This document shows positions 1 through 7,464 of a stretch of DNA of 37,080 bases, in pieces (positions within the stretch are counted from its first letter, which is position 1; each line of letters begins with the position of its first letter). This stretch comes from an uncultured Blautia sp. (lineage in GTDB: Bacteria; Bacillota; Clostridia; Lachnospirales; Lachnospiraceae), in the NCBI GenBank assembly GCA_937900135.1, contig CALCDJ010000005.1, forward strand, positions 1 through 37,080, written 5' to 3'. The notes below the pieces were generated by a model. It did no database searches, had not been told where the DNA came from, and saw only the letters and a list, made by a program, of their open reading frames with translations. The position numbers and the translations under genes are program-made.

Positions 1-35
1 CCTGAGTTTTAATCAGGATAGAGTTAGTTTAATTA

Positions 36-194
36 TCAATATGTCAGTACACTAGAAAGAATGACTGCACCTCTCCGGCGTTCCCTCTCGATCTGCTTCT
101 GTACAGCCCTTACACTATCAAGCCCGGTAACCGCTGCCAGATACTCCGGTGATAATGCATTCTGTATTCCTGTATGTAAGATTTCTTCTACCAT
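36..194 (-). CDS. Small mobile-element ORF, possibly C-terminally truncated (52 aa)
   Basis: This ORF encodes 52 residues, starting MVEEILHTG and ending VILSSVLTY before a TGA. It is helical and charged; the middle (DSVRAVQKQIERERRRGAVILSS, read here in two parts: DSVRAVQKQIE then RERRRGAVILSS) resembles small winged-helix-like phage and ICE proteins that, from memory, continue after ILSS with a Gly-Gly-Tyr-Phe segment. Here that tail is replaced by VLTY and a stop, which would fit a truncation or frameshift. It lies downstream of the two small ORFs at 307-821 on the same strand, so it may belong to the same leftward transcript. The ribosome binding site is a weak GGAAATAAA stretch. Function is unknown, and the resemblance is from memory only. 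Confidence 0.4.
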   Translation of the reverse strand: MVEEILHTGIQNALSPEYLAAVTGLDSVRAVQKQIERERRRGAVILSSVLTY

Positions 195-266
195 TTTATT
201 TCCTTTCCGGCTGGAATCATGGTATTATTACCTTGTGTTGTGCATGGCTTCCAGCCTTGTACTGCC

Positions 267-304
267 GCCCCTCGGGAAAGTTGCCGCTTTCCTTTGGGGC
301 TTTT
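267..304 (+). terminator. GC-rich hairpin with T-run
   Basis: Nested stem: GCCCC (267-271) pairs with GGGGC (296-300) and inner GGAAAG (275-280) with CTTTCC (287-292), followed on the plus strand by TTTT. It lies between two minus-strand small ORFs. No plus-strand gene ends here, so it may instead act as an RNA hairpin in the leftward transcript. Confidence 0.35.
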
Positions 305-306
305 AC

Positions 307-519
307 TTAGTATTGCGGCATATAGAATACTGATTCGTTATTCTGATACGCTTCTGTGATCTCTTCCAGCACTTCCAAGGCTCTGCTTTTGCGATATTCT
401 CCTAAATGCGATATAGATGAATTGCTGCAAAAAATCCCCGCACGATTTCCATAATTTGCCGCCCAAATGTTTCGCGGCATTTCTATCAGATATTTTCTGT
501 TTTGCGTAAATATTTTCAT
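307..519 (-). CDS. Small hypothetical protein of the mobile element (70 aa)
   Basis: A 70-residue protein starting MKIFTQNRKYLIEMP and ending VFYMPQY. The layout (short beta-rich start, then GEYRKSRALEVLEEITEAY helix, then a YMP ending) is like small accessory proteins common in Firmicutes prophages and ICEs, to which I cannot assign a function. Its ATG overlaps the TGA of the upstream ORF in an ATGA arrangement (516-519), which indicates translational coupling and supports both reading frames. A long plus-strand ORF over the same bases has no such support and is treated as a shadow. Confidence 0.6.
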   Translation of the reverse strand: MKIFTQNRKYLIEMPRNIWAANYGNRAGIFCSNSSISHLGEYRKSRALEVLEEITEAYQNNESVFYMPQY

Positions 520-821
520 TGTCTTCGCCTTTCTTTCAGTAATGCGTTTATTGACTTAACCATTTCTTCCATGTCTATGTACAAATACCTTTTTGATAAC
601 ATCCTTGATTCTGGTTTATCCATGATATTACTCAATTCATCCAGGCTAATATCTTCCATTATTTCTATTACTCCAGTTAGTTTTGTATGCAAACCAACTT
701 TTTTGTGGCAGAGCGTAATAAGTGCTTCGTCTGAATGCATATTTTCACATCCTCTTATTTCAACACTTTCGTGCATTGACTTTCCATCTTCATTAAAATC
801 AACAATAAACAATCTTCGCAT
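516..821 (-). CDS. Hypothetical mobile-element protein (101 aa)
   Basis: The chosen start is the ATG at 821 (MRRLFIVDFNEDG), because AGGAAGGAAAA lies just upstream. A longer reading from 899 would only translate the iteron repeats as NQRVRNQRVK. The protein has 101 residues, is acidic in the first half, and ends in a basic KERRRQ tail. It contains two Cys residues (in RGCENMH and TLCHKK) but no motif I recognise. It is directly downstream of the iteron array and the replication gene and is coupled to the next ORF by a four-base overlap, so it is probably part of the replication or accessory operon of the element. Confidence 0.55.
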   Translation of the reverse strand: MRRLFIVDFNEDGKSMHESVEIRGCENMHSDEALITLCHKKVGLHTKLTGVIEIMEDISLDELSNIMDKPESRMLSKRYLYIDMEEMVKSINALLKERRRQ

Positions 822-910
822 TATACTATTTTCCTTCCTTTCTTTTACTCGTTGGTTTCTTACTCGTTGGTTTTTTCCTATATACACTGAAATTATCAAC
901 CAACAAATGC

Positions 911-935
911 CAAAGCCTTGTAAACACTGGCTTTG
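911..935. repeat. Hairpin A in the iteron region
   Basis: Seven-base perfect inverted repeat, CAAAGCC (911-917) and GGCTTTG (929-935), around the 11-base loop TTGTAAACACT. The loop matches that of the hairpin at 1006-1028 except for one base, although the stems differ in sequence. This suggests a recognised loop or spacer motif. Confidence 0.6.
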
Positions 936-1005
936 CTTTACTCGTTGGTACCCCCCAGTAAAGAGGGCTTTACTCGTTTACTCGTTGATTACCCTCTAGT
1001 AAATG

Positions 1006-1028
1006 AAACCCTTGTAAATACTGGGTTT
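1006..1028. repeat. Hairpin B in the iteron region
   Basis: Six-base perfect inverted repeat, AAACCC (1006-1011) and GGGTTT (1023-1028), around loop TTGTAAATACT. It is the partner of hairpin A at 911-935: same size, almost the same loop, different stem bases. Confidence 0.6.
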
Positions 1029-1033
1029 TCTCT

Positions 1034-2929
1034 TTACTCGTTGGTTTTCCCAGTGCCTTTAAGGGCGATGTAATATTTCTTTTCCTTTCCATACCCTACG
1101 CTCCAAGTTTTTGTAAGTCCTTCTTTCTTTAAACTTGACTTGGCGTTCTTTAAAGAATTATTGGAAATACCATTTGCCTTAGCTAACCCGTCCAGTTCTG
1201 AAACTTCCATTTCTTCATAACCTTCAAGAGTATCAAGTATAAACTCCCTCGCTTCTTCCATTGCAGGACGTATATTCTTTTCTCTTACCTCTGCCTGTAC
1301 AAAATCTCTGTCCTTCTTTGTAGAATGGCACTGGAATACCGGAACGCATTCATCCAACGTATACAGCACCGTATCACTCAAACATCCATAGTTTGACTTT
1401 TCTTGTGATATATAACGCACATTGTTATCTTCTGTAATACCTGCCATTAATACCGATCTGGAAGCATCCCATATATCAGAACTATCCGCAATCCTTTTCC
1501 TTCCCCACACGCCGCTTTGCTTGTTGGCATGGGCAATAATAATAGTTGTAACTTTGTACTGTTCTCCATAACCAATTAAAGGAGAAAAACACTTTCTCAT
1601 GGCGTTTCTATCGCCCATCTTCAAATTGGATGGAATAAAAGCTTGCAATGGGTCAAATACAATAACATCCGGCTTGTTTTGTTCAATAATTCCTTTTAAC
1701 AAATCACCATCAAAATTCAAATCGGTAAATCGATCATCCTCTGGTGAAAGAAACCAAACTCTGCTTAAATCTGCACCATTCACTTCTAAGCGTGTTTTTA
1801 GTACATAAGTCCATGAATCTTCGGCAGATAATACAAGCACGTTTAAAGGTGGGTCATTTGCTTCAAAAGGAATTAAGTCACCTGTTAAAAAAGAATGATT
1901 GCCTGTTGTGAAGCTAGCTACTAAAGAACACCATACAGAAGTTTTTCCTACTCCACCTTCTCCGGCAATAGTTGTAATTCCGTATTTAGGTATATATCCG
2001 GGAATAAGCCATTCCGCTTCCTTTGCTTCTACATTGCAGGCTTTTTCAAGATTAAAATTAAGCGGCTTTAGTTGCCTGGCTTTTCCTTTGTCACAAACTA
2101 CTTTTCCAGATTGATATTCTTCCCGTTCATTCCCTATACGCTCATCTTCTTTCTGCTGCTTAGATAAAAATCTTTTGATAGCTGGGAATACCGACTTTTC
2201 AAGTTCATCTTCTGGCAATGCAGGTATACATCTGTTTTCGTTTTCTGCTCTGACTGCTGCTTTGATTGCTTCTATGCTCATATTTCTTCTGTTATTACTG
2301 CTGCATAAGCTGGCAATCAAGCTAACCAACGTACTTACACGCTCGCCGCCTGGTATGATCTCCGGCATTTCAAAAGGTGGTTTATATTCACTCTCTGGCT
2401 GTTGGTTATCACCTTTGAGGAAATGTTTCACAGTAGCATCTACCTGTGTTATTCCATATTCTTCTGGCTCTTGCTCCCATTCATAAATATTTCCGTTTGG
2501 GTGAACGCTCGGCGGCAACACAATGTATCCACCTTCTGCTTTAATATCAACACCTTCGTATAATCCATTTTTACTTGAATGGGTTGTAGTCTTATCTCTG
2601 TAAAGAAAATGGTATCCACCTCTACCAGTGATGCTCTGACAGGTTTCTGGAAGATTTCCATGTTTTTTCTGCCAGTCCTTCAAGACATCATAACCGTGCT
2701 TTCCTTTTTCTTCATCTTCATCAAAATCCAAGACTACTAAACCGCCCGACCTAGAACCTGTTGCACATCCAATATTGAAATTTTGATTTTTGTTCCACCA
2801 CTTCTCTATTTGCTCTTTATTTGTAGTTGCTACTTTGAAACCGCTTGTAACTGCTGGTTTTTTTGTTTTTGGAATCAATGGGAATACTGAGAATCCTAAA
2901 TCAGCGTAATACAACGCCCATTCTTTCAT
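1034..2929 (-). CDS. Bifunctional primase-polymerase / RepA-type helicase (631 aa)
   Basis: This is a replication protein of a mobile element. The N-terminal about 180 residues look like the bifunctional DNA primase/polymerase (Prim-Pol) domain: ALYYADLGFSVFPLIP, GCATGSRSGGLVVLDFDEDE with the acidic metal-binding residues, and SITGRGGYHFLYR with the family's His. From about residue 310 follows a RecA-like hexameric helicase domain with Walker A GEGGVGKTS and Walker B VIVFDPLQAF, like the RepA/AAA_25 group. The last about 70 residues look like a winged helix. The start was placed at the ATG (MKEWALYY) that matches the usual beginning of the domain; a TTG at 2950 would add seven residues. Neither has a strong ribosome binding site. 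The stop codon lies inside an iteron copy, tying the gene to the candidate origin. Confidence 0.85.
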   Translation of the reverse strand: MKEWALYYADLGFSVFPLIPKTKKPAVTSGFKVATTNKEQIEKWWNKNQNFNIGCATGSRSGGLVVLDFDEDEEKGKHGYDVLKDWQKKHGNLPETCQSITGRGGYHFLYRDKTTTHSSKNGLYEGVDIKAEGGYIVLPPSVHPNGNIYEWEQEPEEYGITQVDATVKHFLKGDNQQPESEYKPPFEMPEIIPGGERVSTLVSLIASLCSSNNRRNMSIEAIKAAVRAENENRCIPALPEDELEKSVFPAIKRFLSKQQKEDERIGNEREEYQSGKVVCDKGKARQLKPLNFNLEKACNVEAKEAEWLIPGYIPKYGITTIAGEGGVGKTSVWCSLVASFTTGNHSFLTGDLIPFEANDPPLNVLVLSAEDSWTYVLKTRLEVNGADLSRVWFLSPEDDRFTDLNFDGDLLKGIIEQNKPDVIVFDPLQAFIPSNLKMGDRNAMRKCFSPLIGYGEQYKVTTIIIAHANKQSGVWGRKRIADSSDIWDASRSVLMAGITEDNNVRYISQEKSNYGCLSDTVLYTLDECVPVFQCHSTKKDRDFVQAEVREKNIRPAMEEAREFILDTLEGYEEMEVSELDGLAKANGISNNSLKNAKSSLKKEGLTKTWSVGYGKEKKYYIALKGTGKTNE

Positions 2930-2966
2930 TGTCTTTGGCTCTACTGTCAACCTCTACGCCACCACC

Positions 2967-3158
2967 TTACTCTGAAATACTGTCCATATAGGCGTCTACT
3001 TTGGTGAAATTGATTAAGTAACATTTACCTATCTTAATCTCTGCCCCAGCTTCTATGGCTACTTTTCGCATGGTATTCTTGCCAAGTCCATACCTCATGC
3101 ACGCCTGATCAATCTTTCCTGTTTTTGCATCCGGTTCAAATAGTTCTGTTTTTCGCAT
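2967..3158 (-). CDS. Excisionase-like DNA-binding protein (63 aa)
   Basis: A 63-residue protein with an excisionase-type winged helix-turn-helix: the YGLGKNTMRKVAIEAGA helix-turn-helix, then a short wing (IKIGKCYLINFTKVDAYMD). Small proteins of this kind direct excision together with a tyrosine recombinase, or act as regulators. AAAAGGAGATAAAAAT precedes the ATG. It heads the leftward operon, 38 bases before the ATG used for the primase-helicase, and is divergent from the repressor. No integrase is present in the window, so its partner must be elsewhere. Confidence 0.75.
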   Translation of the reverse strand: MRKTELFEPDAKTGKIDQACMRYGLGKNTMRKVAIEAGAEIKIGKCYLINFTKVDAYMDSISE

Positions 3159-3188
3159 ATTTTTATCTCCTTTTATTATTGTTTTCTG

Positions 3189-3216
3189 TTGACTTCTTAC
3201 ATAATTATGGTATCAT
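3189..3216 (+). promoter_or_regulatory. Repressor promoter with palindromic candidate operator
   Basis: TTGACT (3189-3194) and TATCAT (3211-3216) with a 16-base spacer form a plausible promoter for the plus-strand repressor. A perfect palindrome, CATAATTATG (3200-3209), sits between the two hexamers and is a candidate operator for autoregulation. The 138-base gap must also hold the leftward promoter for the excisionase operon, which I could not place clearly. Confidence 0.45.
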
Positions 3217-3296
3217 TACAAGAAAGAAATTTCCATATCGAAATCAGAAACATATTTATAATTTTATTTTCTGTTTAGAACGAAAAGGAGCAAAAA

Positions 3297-3908
3297 ATGT
3301 TCTCAAAAGAAACTTTTATAAAAAATATTTCTACCATAACCGCTAATAAAAAAAGTCAAGCAGAACTCGCCGAAATGGCAGGATGTTCTCCATCTAGTAT
3401 GTCAAAATATCTAAATCCAAAGCGCCAAGATTTTCCACCTGCCGAAGTTCTTTATAATCTTGCTGAATCCTTCCATGTATCTGTAGACTGGTTGCTTGGG
3501 CGTTCTGGTTCTCTTTCTAGTGAATACATTTCGCCAAGAAAACTGTGTGAAACATTATTATTAATCTATAATTCAAAGCTTGGTTTTTCATTTGGAGAAT
3601 GCAGTGCAACGGAAGAATGTTTTATTCCGATCGAACATGACGGGGGATTCTACGGAAATGTAGAACACGAGATTAAAACAAATCACTATATAAGCCTGTA
3701 TTTTTCAGAATGGGCAGATCTTGCAGATGAAGAAGACTACATAATAAGTAACCAAATAGGAAATGACCGAAATTCTGCCCGATACATAAATACTTTTCTT
3801 TCTCGATTAAGAGATTTAAATGAATTAAGAAAAAAAGGTGGTATTCCGGATAATGATATGTACGAAAGACTTGTATATAGTTATCTGAATGATGTGCCAG
3901 ACAAATAA
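3297..3908 (+). CDS. XRE-family transcriptional repressor (203 aa)
   Basis: Residues about 17-67 form a Cro/CI-type helix-turn-helix: KKSQAELAEMAGCSPSSMSKYLNP, then PPAEVLYNLAESFHVSVDWLLG, a typical ending for these domains. The C-terminal about 130 residues are acidic with no motif I recognise, and no LexA/CI-type protease dyad is obvious. GAAAAGGAGCAAAAA precedes the ATG. It is divergent from the excisionase and replication genes, which is the usual place for the immunity or lysogeny-type repressor of a phage-like or ICE-like element. It likely silences the leftward operon and itself through sites in the 3159-3296 gap. Confidence 0.8.
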   Translation: MFSKETFIKNISTITANKKSQAELAEMAGCSPSSMSKYLNPKRQDFPPAEVLYNLAESFHVSVDWLLGRSGSLSSEYISPRKLCETLLLIYNSKLGFSFGECSATEECFIPIEHDGGFYGNVEHEIKTNHYISLYFSEWADLADEEDYIISNQIGNDRNSARYINTFLSRLRDLNELRKKGGIPDNDMYERLVYSYLNDVPDK

Positions 3909-3914
3909 AAAAAT

Positions 3915-3948
3915 CCCCGGCATCAGGTGTCAAAACCTCTTACCGGGG
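3915..3948 (-). terminator. Hairpin with T-run on the minus strand
   Basis: CCCCGG (3915-3920) pairs with CCGGGG (3943-3948), with an inner AGGT/ACCT stem. The T-run (seven T) follows on the minus strand, so it best stops leftward transcripts entering from the right. In the integrated state no minus-strand gene lies there. In an excised circle it would shield the repressor from transcripts crossing the joined ends (inference). Confidence 0.5.
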
Positions 3949-4049
3949 TAAATTTCGGGGGAAATTCATATTTCGTATAACGCACATCCTTAGTTTTTCA
4001 TACTTTGCATGCTTTTTACCAATTTTAACAGTAAAAATCAATAAATTCC

Positions 4050-4078
4050 TTGACGCAATTTAGGGCAAATGTTATAAA
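4050..4078 (+). promoter_or_regulatory. prs promoter
   Basis: TTGACG (4050-4055), a 17-base spacer and TATAAA (4073-4078). The -10 overlaps the most upstream possible ATG of the prs frame, which excludes that ATG as the start. The junction between the mobile element and the chromosome should lie left of this promoter. Confidence 0.75.
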
Positions 4079-4137
4079 TGTATATAGGAGTGCGTTTTAA
4101 CACCAAAAAACAGTCACGAATACTTAGGAGGAAAATT

Positions 4138-5310
4138 ATGCCAAACACAGAATTACTAGAAAAGTCTCTTCCTGTGGCACCCATTCGTATTGCAGCCCTT
4201 TCCGGCTGTCAGGAACTTGCCCAGGAAGTAGATAAAAAACTGGTAAAATTCCGTAAGGAGCTTGTTGCAAAAAAGCCATTAAATATCATCCCTCAGGGAT
4301 ACAGTGAGGAATCCTTCCTTGTGGAATGCGAATGCCCTCGCTTCGGTACCGGGGAAGGAAAGGGTTATATTAAGGAATCTGTCCGTGGTGCCGACCTCTT
4401 TATCATGGTAGACGTAACAAATTACAGTGAAACCTACACCGTCTGCGGCCACGAGAACCATATGTCTCCGGATAACCATTTTCAGGATCTTAAGAGAATC
4501 ATTTCCGCAGCCACCGGCAAAGCACACCGTATCAATGTGATCATGCCATTCTTATATGAAGGCCGTCAGCACAGACGTACCAAGAGAGAATCTCTGGACT
4601 GCGCTCTCGCCCTCAAAGAACTCAGCGACATGGGTGTTGCCAACTTTATCACCTTTGACGCCCATGATCCTCGTGTACAGAACTCCATTCCGCTTAAGGG
4701 CTTTGATAACTTTTTCCCAACTTATCAGTTCCTGAAAGCCCTTGTAAAGAACGTTCCGGATTTCAAGGTCGATAACGATCATCTGATGATCATCAGCCCG
4801 GATGAAGGTGCAATGTCCAGAGCCGTTTATTTTTCCAACATTCTCGGCGTGGACATGGGTATGTTCTACAAGCGCAGGGACTATTCCACCATCGTAAACG
4901 GCAAGAACCCTATCGTTGCTCACGAATTCCTGGGTGATTCCGTAGAAAGAAAGGATGTTGTCATCATCGATGATATGATCTCTTCCGGCGAAAGTATGCT
5001 GGATGTGGCCAAACAGATCAAGGAACGTCACGCAAACCGTGTCTTCATCTGCACCACCTATGGTCTGTTCACCGATGGTATGGCGAAGTTTGACGAATAT
5101 TACGAGAAGGGCTGGCTGGACAGAGTCATTACCACCAACCTGAACTATCGTATCCCGGAACTTCTTACCAAGCCTTATTACATCGAAGCCAACATGAGCA
5201 AGTACCTGGCAAGCATTATGGATATTCTGAATCATGATGTTTCTGTAGAAAAGGTACGTTCCAGCAACGAAAAGATCATGGAACTCATGAAAAAAGTCAA
5301 CAAAAAATAA
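4138..5310 (+). CDS. prs: Ribose-phosphate pyrophosphokinase (390 aa)
   Basis: PRPP synthetase transfers pyrophosphate from ATP to ribose 5-phosphate, supplying PRPP for purines, pyrimidines, histidine, tryptophan and NAD. Visible are the RQHRRTKRESL stretch, FITFDAHDPRVQNSIP, the ISPDEGAMSRA segment, and the PRPP-binding loop VIIDDMISSGESM around residue 275. At 390 residues it is longer than the usual about 315-residue enzymes and fits the longer clostridial form. The start MPNTELLEK was chosen because TTAGGAGGAAAATT precedes it and the promoter -10 overlaps the upstream alternative. It is transcribed alone and ends at a strong bidirectional terminator. Confidence 0.92.
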   Translation: MPNTELLEKSLPVAPIRIAALSGCQELAQEVDKKLVKFRKELVAKKPLNIIPQGYSEESFLVECECPRFGTGEGKGYIKESVRGADLFIMVDVTNYSETYTVCGHENHMSPDNHFQDLKRIISAATGKAHRINVIMPFLYEGRQHRRTKRESLDCALALKELSDMGVANFITFDAHDPRVQNSIPLKGFDNFFPTYQFLKALVKNVPDFKVDNDHLMIISPDEGAMSRAVYFSNILGVDMGMFYKRRDYSTIVNGKNPIVAHEFLGDSVERKDVVIIDDMISSGESMLDVAKQIKERHANRVFICTTYGLFTDGMAKFDEYYEKGWLDRVITTNLNYRIPELLTKPYYIEANMSKYLASIMDILNHDVSVEKVRSSNEKIMELMKKVNKK

Positions 5311-5316
5311 AAACAC

Positions 5317-5357
5317 AAAAGCTCCCAAGGACAATGATTTTTGTCCGAAGGAGCTTT
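5317..5357. terminator. Bidirectional terminator between prs and pgeF
   Basis: Long near-perfect stem: AAAAGCTCC and GGACAA pair with TTGTCC and GGAGCTTTT, with A and T runs at both ends. It ends prs on the plus strand and pgeF on the minus strand. Confidence 0.85.
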
Positions 5358-5389
5358 TTATCATTTTATGAAAAGAATCGATTGGTTTC

Positions 5390-6253
5390 TTACCTTTCCG
5401 GCAATTTGCGGATACCCAGAAACGCCCCCAAATTCCCTCTTTTTCCCTGGGAAGCCCTATGGGAAAACAAGAAATCCGGATTGCAGCAGGTACAAAGGTT
5501 TGGCATGGAAATCTGCGCAAAGGGAATCCCGGCATCCAGAAGAATCTGCCGATTGGATTCCCAGAGATTTAACTGAAATCTGCCGTTGGGCTTCTGGTAA
5601 AAAAGCGCATCCCATTGTTCTTTTGGGAAAGTTTTTTGAAATTCCAGGATCACATCCTCACTGACCTCATAACAATCCTGACAGATGGACGGTCCAATGG
5701 CCGCGTATAGCTCTTTGGGGTCTGAACCATATTCTTCTGTCATTTTCCGGACTGTGGCCTGTCCCATCCGTCCTGCCGTTCCCCTCCATCCGGAATGGGA
5801 AAGTCCCACTGCCTGATTTTTGGGGTCCACAAAAAACAGAGGAACACAGTCTGCATAAAAAGTAGCCAGCATCAGCCCAGGTACATTGGTTACCAGGCCA
5901 TCTACATCCTGATATGGGCGAGGTCTGGTAATTCCGTTGCCTCGATCCTTTTCTCCCACCGCCAGCACATGGGTGGTATGCGTCTGGTCCGAAGTCACCA
6001 CATCTTCCGGTGAAAATCCCATAGCCTCTCCCAAAAGACGGTAATTCTCCCGCACCGCTTCTTCCCGATCTCCCCTAGTAAAGCTCAGATTCATCTGGGC
6101 AAAACATCCCTCACTTACGCCTCCAAGGCGGGTGCTGAACCCATGAACAAAACCCGGCAGAGCTTCCAAGGCCGGATAAGTAAGATAGGTGACGCCATGC
6201 TTCTGATTGATCTTTAGTTTTTCTTCGTTTTCATTATGCCAGTGTATGTTCAT
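5390..6253 (-). CDS. pgeF: YfiH/PgeF-family multicopper-oxidase-like protein (287 aa)
   Basis: Member of the YfiH (laccase-domain, peptidoglycan editing factor) family, described as purine nucleoside phosphorylase/adenosine deaminase-like enzymes and linked to peptidoglycan fidelity in E. coli. The metal-site motifs are visible: SDQTHTTHV, TFYADCVPLFF and SHSGWRGT, plus CTCCNPDFLFSHR near the C-terminus. The length is typical (about 270-290). The start at 6253 is chosen because GGGAGG lies seven bases upstream; another ATG sits too close to it. It is the last gene of the cluster, 12 bases after yraN, and ends at the bidirectional terminator shared with prs. Confidence 0.88.
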   Translation of the reverse strand: MNIHWHNENEEKLKINQKHGVTYLTYPALEALPGFVHGFSTRLGGVSEGCFAQMNLSFTRGDREEAVRENYRLLGEAMGFSPEDVVTSDQTHTTHVLAVGEKDRGNGITRPRPYQDVDGLVTNVPGLMLATFYADCVPLFFVDPKNQAVGLSHSGWRGTAGRMGQATVRKMTEEYGSDPKELYAAIGPSICQDCYEVSEDVILEFQKTFPKEQWDALFYQKPNGRFQLNLWESNRQILLDAGIPFAQISMPNLCTCCNPDFLFSHRASQGKRGNLGAFLGIRKLPER

Positions 6254-6265
6254 TCATTTTCCTCC

Positions 6266-6628
6266 CTACCTGGACACAGAATCAAATGCATCTTTGATCC
6301 AGTAGATTTTTTCTCCCTCAATGCCGATTACATCAAAGCGGCAGGGAAGATCCACTCTTCCATGATACCGCAGGAGATAATTCTGGGCTACCCGACCAAT
6401 GACCTGCTGTTTCTTTCTGGTTACTGCTGCCAAAGCCCCTCCCCTGCGGCTGTCAGAACGGTATTTTACTTCCACAAATACCAAATAGGGCCCATCCCTG
6501 GCAATAAGATCAATTTCTCCCATACGGCAGCGATAATTCTGCGTTTTGATCTCCAGTCCTTTTTTCCGCAAAAAATCTGCAGCGATCCCTTCGTAGATGC
6601 TGCCTGTCTTACGCTTGTTTCCTGACAG
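6266..6628 (-). CDS. yraN: YraN/UPF0102-family protein, non-canonical start
   Basis: A small protein of the YraN/UPF0102 family, which has a restriction-endonuclease-like (PD-(D/E)XK) fold: YRCRMGEIDLIARDGPYLVFVEVKYRSD contains the GEID...VEVK catalytic-type residues. Its role is poorly defined. No ATG, GTG or TTG precedes the conserved N-terminal part (KRKTGSIYEGIAADFL). The first TTG (6571) lies after it. The coordinates given use a CTG at 6628, eight bases after AGAGG; this is an inference. The gene lies between rnhB and pgeF, its usual setting in Firmicutes. Confidence 0.7.
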   Translation of the reverse strand: MSGNKRKTGSIYEGIAADFLRKKGLEIKTQNYRCRMGEIDLIARDGPYLVFVEVKYRSDSRRGGALAAVTRKKQQVIGRVAQNYLLRYHGRVDLPCRFDVIGIEGEKIYWIKDAFDSVSR

Positions 6629-6691
6629 TCCTAAGACCTCTTTTCCAGCTTCGTGTTGGTATCTTTTGTATTTTGGCGTGCATTTTCTCTG

Positions 6692-7447
6692 TTAAATGAA
6701 ATTTTTGATAAAGGTGCTGCGATGAATCGGGGTAGGTCCAAGACGTTTCAGCGCCTCAATATGCGCTTCTGACCCATACCCCTTATTGGAAGCAAACCCA
6801 TAGCCAGGCATCACCTGATCATATTCCACCATCATCCGGTCCCTGGTCACCTTGGCCACAATACTTGCAGCAGCAATGGACGCGCTTTTGGCATCCCCCT
6901 TAATGATAGGAACCTGAGGAATCTGTACCTGGGGAATGGTCACTGCGTCGTTCAGAAGAATCTGAGGAACCACCCCAAGTTTGGCTATGGCCTGACGCAT
7001 TGCTTCATAAGTGGCGTTTAAAATGTTGATCTCATCGATTCTGGCAGGACTGGCCATTCCAATTCCCACAGCCACAGCCTGCTCCATAATTTCATCATAC
7101 AGTTCTTCTCTTTTGTGGGGAGTAAGCTTCTTGGAATCGTTCAGATAAAGAATTCCACAATCCCTGGGAAGAATCACAGCGCCTGCTACCACAGGGCCAG
7201 CCAGCGGACCTCTTCCCACTTCGTCAATGCCGCACACAGCACCCAGATGTTCATATTTGCGCTCGTACGCCTTCATCACTTCCATCCGCTGTTTTTCCTT
7301 TTCCAGCGCAGCTTCTCTCTTGCGGCACTGTTCCAGCAGCTTCTGCACACCACCTCTTGGGTCTTCCTCATATTTCTCATATAAGAGGGGATAATCCAAA
7401 AGCGGTGTTTTATCCACTTCTTCTTTGATTTCTTTTATGGTACGCAT
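6692..7447 (-). CDS. rnhB: Ribonuclease HII (251 aa)
   Basis: RNase HII cleaves the RNA strand of RNA-DNA hybrids and removes misinserted ribonucleotides. The core shows CGIDEVGRGPLAGPVVAGAV (catalytic Asp75 and Glu76), LNDSKKLT, ILLNDAV, and KGDAKSASIAAASIVAKVTRD with the later acidic residues. A roughly 70-residue N-terminal helical extension precedes the core, as in Bacillus-type RnhB. The start MRTIKEI at 7447 is preferred because AAAGAGG precedes it; the longer frame runs into rbgA. It sits 17 bases after rbgA, matching the conserved rbgA-rnhB order. Confidence 0.93.
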   Translation of the reverse strand: MRTIKEIKEEVDKTPLLDYPLLYEKYEEDPRGGVQKLLEQCRKREAALEKEKQRMEVMKAYERKYEHLGAVCGIDEVGRGPLAGPVVAGAVILPRDCGILYLNDSKKLTPHKREELYDEIMEQAVAVGIGMASPARIDEINILNATYEAMRQAIAKLGVVPQILLNDAVTIPQVQIPQVPIIKGDAKSASIAAASIVAKVTRDRMMVEYDQVMPGYGFASNKGYGSEAHIEALKRLGPTPIHRSTFIKNFI

Positions 7448-7464
7448 ACGTTCCTCTTTCCAGG

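Larger units (their letters stand above)
845..1046. repeat. Iteron-like direct repeat array, candidate replication origin
   Basis: On the minus strand the unit CCAACGAGTAAA (plus strand TTTACTCGTTGG) recurs at 845-858, 860-874, 937-950, 969-978 (truncated), 977-990 (one mismatch) and 1033-1046. All copies face the same way. The last copy contains the end of the primase-helicase gene and its TAA stop; the first two precede the start of the 101-aa ORF. Between the copies are two hairpins with nearly the same loop. Direct repeats next to an initiator or helicase gene are typical of iteron origins in plasmids and replicative ICEs. That assignment is an inference from position and repeat form. Confidence 0.6.

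Noticed and set aside
502..999. Plus-strand ORF (165 aa) in the mobile element
   Set aside because: It translates the complement of two coupled small genes and the iteron repeats; no ribosome binding site.
845..1046. Possible CRISPR array
   Set aside because: The repeats are only about 12 bases, spacing is irregular (about 8 to 77 bases), some copies overlap coding sequence, and no cas gene is near. Iterons fit better.
4552..5535. Minus-strand ORF (327 aa) over prs
   Set aside because: It is antisense to prs and runs through the bidirectional terminator into pgeF.
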